This document shows positions 12,637-15,247 of a stretch of DNA of 15,247 bases, piece after piece. The translations under genes were made by a program, and so were the position numbers. Within the stretch, counting starts at the first letter, position 1, and every line of letters begins with the position of its first letter. Below the pieces are notes generated by a model that had not been told where the DNA came from, did not search any database, and worked only from the letters and a program-made list of their open reading frames with translations. Origin of the DNA: Sulfurimonas sp. (GTDB taxonomy: Bacteria > Campylobacterota > Campylobacteria > Campylobacterales > Sulfurimonadaceae); NCBI GenBank assembly GCA_027066935.1, contig JAMOMX010000103.1, positions 1 to 15,247 on the forward strand, written 5' to 3'.

Positions 12637-14415
12637 ATGAAATTTTTAGTGATGAGTACAAAACAACTTAGTAGTATTTTAAACGATATTTCGTATAAGG
12701 ATTTGCAAAAATTTACTAAATATATAAATGATGTAGCACCAGGTAGGATAGTTATATCAAAATTAAGCAGTACTAAAAAAACGGCATTAGTTAGTTATCT
12801 TACTTCACTTTTAATGGAAGAAAAAAATGTCGTAAATATATATAAAAAATTATCATCAGATGAGGTGTCTTCTTATCTATATAAAACACTTATTTGGGAT
12901 GGGGCGTTAGAGACAGATGAGGTACAAAATAGGTTTAAATATAGTTTTAAAACAGAATCATCTACTAGATATGGAGTTACTGAGACATCCCAAGATGATA
13001 ATTTAGTGTTTGTAACTAGATTAACTAGAGAGAATAATGGTTATTATTACGAAGATGAGATAGATAAGCTAGTTATTAAAAATGATATGAAGGCACTTTT
13101 AAAATTTTTGTATGAAGTGCCAGAAGATTTTGATTTAGTAGCAGTTGATAAACCACTAGAGAGTGAATTTACCTACTCAAATGAAAATGAAATATTTAGT
13201 TTTATAAACACAATATCTCAGATGTTAAAAAGTAATTTGGTTGAATTTGGAAAAACAAATGAAAAACCATTAGCAAAAACTATAAACATATTAAAAGCAT
13301 CATCAGGAATAAATGAATTTTATAGTGAGAAAAAACTAGATACATTCGCTACAGATATGTTAACTAGAAGTTTTTCATATTATTTCTGGGCTTCTAAAAA
13401 GTTCAAAGATAAAGAGTTAGATAGTTTAAAAGAGTTTGTATTAGAAAAATTTCAAGATAAATACTACTTTTTTATAACGAGAATTTTAGCATCACATCTT
13501 AAAAAAATAAGGTACGATCATCATTATCTAAAAGAGTATCCAATGTTTGAAGTTATATCTGGGATAATTTCAGAGATGCCAAAAAATTCTTGGGTAGGTA
13601 TTGAAAATATAAAAAAGTATTGTACCTACAGAGAGTATAAATTTCATTTAGAGGGTAAGTATAAAACAGATCAGTATCAACTAGAGTGTGAAGTTAATGG
13701 GGAAGTTTTTAATATCTATGGGGATGAATATTACAGTGTTATATTTTTTGAGCCTATAATTAAAGGGTTGTTTTTTTACTTAGGTGCATTAGGTTTAGTT
13801 GAACTTAAATACAACAAGCCTATTTCTCCGTATAATTTTAGTGCAAAATCAAAACCATACATATCTTCATGGGATGGATTGAATTATGTAAAATTAACTA
13901 AACTCGGAGAGTATGTATTTGGATTTATAGATTCTTATGAGCAAAAAGATATAGTAAAAAATACTACAAAACTAAAATTTGATGAATATAAGCCAATTAT
14001 TAGTGTTGATAAACAAGATACTATCATGCAAGCGAAATTAGAACCATATACAGAAAAATATGATGAAGATAGATATATACTAAGTCACTCAAAAATTTTT
14101 AGAGATTGTAAAAACAAAAAATCGTTAGAACTTAAAATAGATTCTTTTTATAAACAAGTAGAGATAAATCCACCAAAAGTCTTTACAGAATTTTTTGAAG
14201 AGATAAAAATAAACTCAAATCTTTTAAAAAAAGATTTAAAACAAGTAGTAATTGAGCTTCAAGACAACAAAAAACTTTTAAATCTTTTTATGAAAAATAA
14301 AAAACTCCAAGAGTTAATCATAAAAGCACAGGGATATAGGATAATAGTCTTAAAGGATAACATCTCAAAACTAACGAAAATTGTAAAAGACAATGGCTTT
14401 TTTGTTGAATTTTAG
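12637..14415 (+). CDS. Uncharacterised 592-aa partner of the SNF2 ATPase
   Basis: This protein starts four bases after the SNF2 stop, so the two are co-expressed. There is no signal peptide or membrane segment. It appears largely helical, with no visible nuclease, SWIM or ATPase motif. The middle region (about 370-430) has FEPIIKGLFFYLGALGLVEL then YVKLTKLGEYVFGF, which looks like a winged-helix pair. Residues 480-520 (RYILSHSKIF...NPPKVFTEFFEEI) and the end (QGYRIIVLKDNISKLTKIVK) are spaced like the tail of bacterial proteins related to the XPB N-terminal 'helicase-associated' domain. That resemblance is from memory and weak. The best supported statement is that it is a DNA-binding or adaptor candidate for the SNF2 motor. 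Confidence 0.75.
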   Translation: MKFLVMSTKQLSSILNDISYKDLQKFTKYINDVAPGRIVISKLSSTKKTALVSYLTSLLMEEKNVVNIYKKLSSDEVSSYLYKTLIWDGALETDEVQNRFKYSFKTESSTRYGVTETSQDDNLVFVTRLTRENNGYYYEDEIDKLVIKNDMKALLKFLYEVPEDFDLVAVDKPLESEFTYSNENEIFSFINTISQMLKSNLVEFGKTNEKPLAKTINILKASSGINEFYSEKKLDTFATDMLTRSFSYYFWASKKFKDKELDSLKEFVLEKFQDKYYFFITRILASHLKKIRYDHHYLKEYPMFEVISGIISEMPKNSWVGIENIKKYCTYREYKFHLEGKYKTDQYQLECEVNGEVFNIYGDEYYSVIFFEPIIKGLFFYLGALGLVELKYNKPISPYNFSAKSKPYISSWDGLNYVKLTKLGEYVFGFIDSYEQKDIVKNTTKLKFDEYKPIISVDKQDTIMQAKLEPYTEKYDEDRYILSHSKIFRDCKNKKSLELKIDSFYKQVEINPPKVFTEFFEEIKINSNLLKKDLKQVVIELQDNKKLLNLFMKNKKLQELIIKAQGYRIIVLKDNISKLTKIVKDNGFFVEF

Positions 14416-14485
14416 GGGTTATTTTAATAATATATTTTTAGGTTCAATTGATTATTTCTAAGCTATTATACACAAAGGTTTTTTT

Positions 14486-15247
14486 ATGAAATTATCACAC
14501 CTAAAACAAATTATTACTTATCTGCAAAAATTTAAAAAAATCTCAGCAATCTATAGAGTTAGTGACACCATACTTAAAATAGCATTTGGCAAAAATGATG
14601 AAATGTATTTTAATATGATGCGTTCTAACTCTTCAATATTTAGATGTGAATCATACGCAAGAAGTAAAGTTTATAATGCCCCTTTTGATGTAGTTTTAGC
14701 AAAAAGATTTAACCGTTCAAATATTTTAAATATAGAGCTTTTAAACGATGACAAAATAGTACGATTTAAAACTTCAGTAGCTTCAGCTTATAAAGAAGAG
14801 ATCACATACTTGCAGTTTGAATTTACTGGTAAATATACAAACATAATAATTTTAGATGAGCAAAATATAGTGCTTGAAGCCCTTAGGCATGTTGACTTGT
14901 ATTCATCATTTAGAGAAATTAGAGTAGGACAAGAGCTTTTAGATGTACCAAATGCTCCTTTTGTTGCAAAAGAATATCCACTTGAAGATGTGGAAGAGTT
15001 TTTATATATGGTTTATGAAAAAGAGACATCTCATAAATTGGACTCATTAAAAAAACAAAAAATCTCTTTGATAAATAAAAAACTTTCAAAATTAAATAAA
15101 CTTTACAAAAATCTTGATGATGAGAAAAAACTTCAAGATGAGATACGAAAATCACAACATTATGGAAATTTAGTTTTGGCATCTTTACATAAGATAAAAC
15201 CTTATGTAAAAGTTTTAGAGCTTGAAGATTATGACGGTTCTATTATA
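14486..15247 (+). CDS. NFACT-family protein (RqcH/FbpA-like), C-terminus outside window
   Basis: The first 254 codons are present. The NFACT-N hallmarks are visible: an early MKLSHLKQIITYL helix, MMRSNSSIF, FDVVLAKRFNRSNI, and the FTGKYTNIIILDEQNIVLEALRHV block at about 112-135, followed by VGQELLDVPNAP. From about residue 180 the sequence turns into a charged coiled coil (KLDSLKKQKISLINKKLSKLNKL...). Family members bind tRNA and the 50S subunit and, as RqcH, add C-terminal alanine tails to stalled nascent chains; some are called fibronectin-binding protein A. AAGG at 14475-14478 is seven bases before the ATG. There is a 70-base gap after the SNF2 partner containing TATTAT, so it may have its own promoter. 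Confidence 0.88.
   Translation, partial: MKLSHLKQIITYLQKFKKISAIYRVSDTILKIAFGKNDEMYFNMMRSNSSIFRCESYARSKVYNAPFDVVLAKRFNRSNILNIELLNDDKIVRFKTSVASAYKEEITYLQFEFTGKYTNIIILDEQNIVLEALRHVDLYSSFREIRVGQELLDVPNAPFVAKEYPLEDVEEFLYMVYEKETSHKLDSLKKQKISLINKKLSKLNKLYKNLDDEKKLQDEIRKSQHYGNLVLASLHKIKPYVKVLELEDYDGSII

Noticed and set aside
14416..14485. Terminator after the SNF2 partner gene
   Set aside because: Only A/T-rich sequence with no G/C stem; no factor-independent terminator can be drawn.

Overview
The window is AT-rich and gene-dense, with short intergenic gaps and many genes that overlap by a few bases. Its gene content and codon style suggest a member of the Campylobacterota, most like Sulfurimonas or a relative. 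That is an inference from overall look; there is no rRNA or other definitive marker here.

Layout. (1) Positions 1-2435, minus strand: a tightly coupled run btuD-btuC-Cys-rich small protein-APH-type kinase, the last gene running off the left edge. (2) Positions 2436-6880, plus strand: an accessory block with a hipB-hipA toxin-antitoxin-like pair and a two-gene restriction-modification system (5-methylcytosine methyltransferase plus HNH endonuclease). (3) Positions 6881-9552, minus strand: btuF and btuB (periplasmic binding protein and TonB-dependent receptor), preceded by a small 50-codon reading frame. (4) Positions 9882-14415, plus strand: an SNF2-family helicase and a 592-aa partner of unknown function. 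(5) From 14486 to the right edge: the first 254 codons of an NFACT/RqcH (FbpA-like) protein.

Parts 1 and 3 make a complete uptake route: outer-membrane receptor, periplasmic binding protein, permease and ATPase. It is most likely for cobalamin/corrinoids, because a Cys-rich small-domain protein and a small-molecule kinase travel with it. The accessory block splits this operon exactly at the btuF/btuD junction.

The most interesting signal is in the gap between hipA and the methyltransferase (4254-4373). It contains a copy of the 3' end of btuF (36 of 39 bases identical to the real end at 6881-6919) joined to a decayed copy of the 5' end of btuD. The block therefore reads btuD start - hipBA - btuF end' - btuD start' - methyltransferase/HNH - btuF end. 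Two different cargoes have apparently entered the same gene junction, the second probably by recombination with a related strain's allele. All four junctions carry the same 12-base sequence (11 of 12 in one copy), which contains both the btuF stop and the btuD start. This suggests that the two genes once overlapped by 8 bases. The severed btuD-btuC half has a good extended -10 promoter of its own at 2460-2468.
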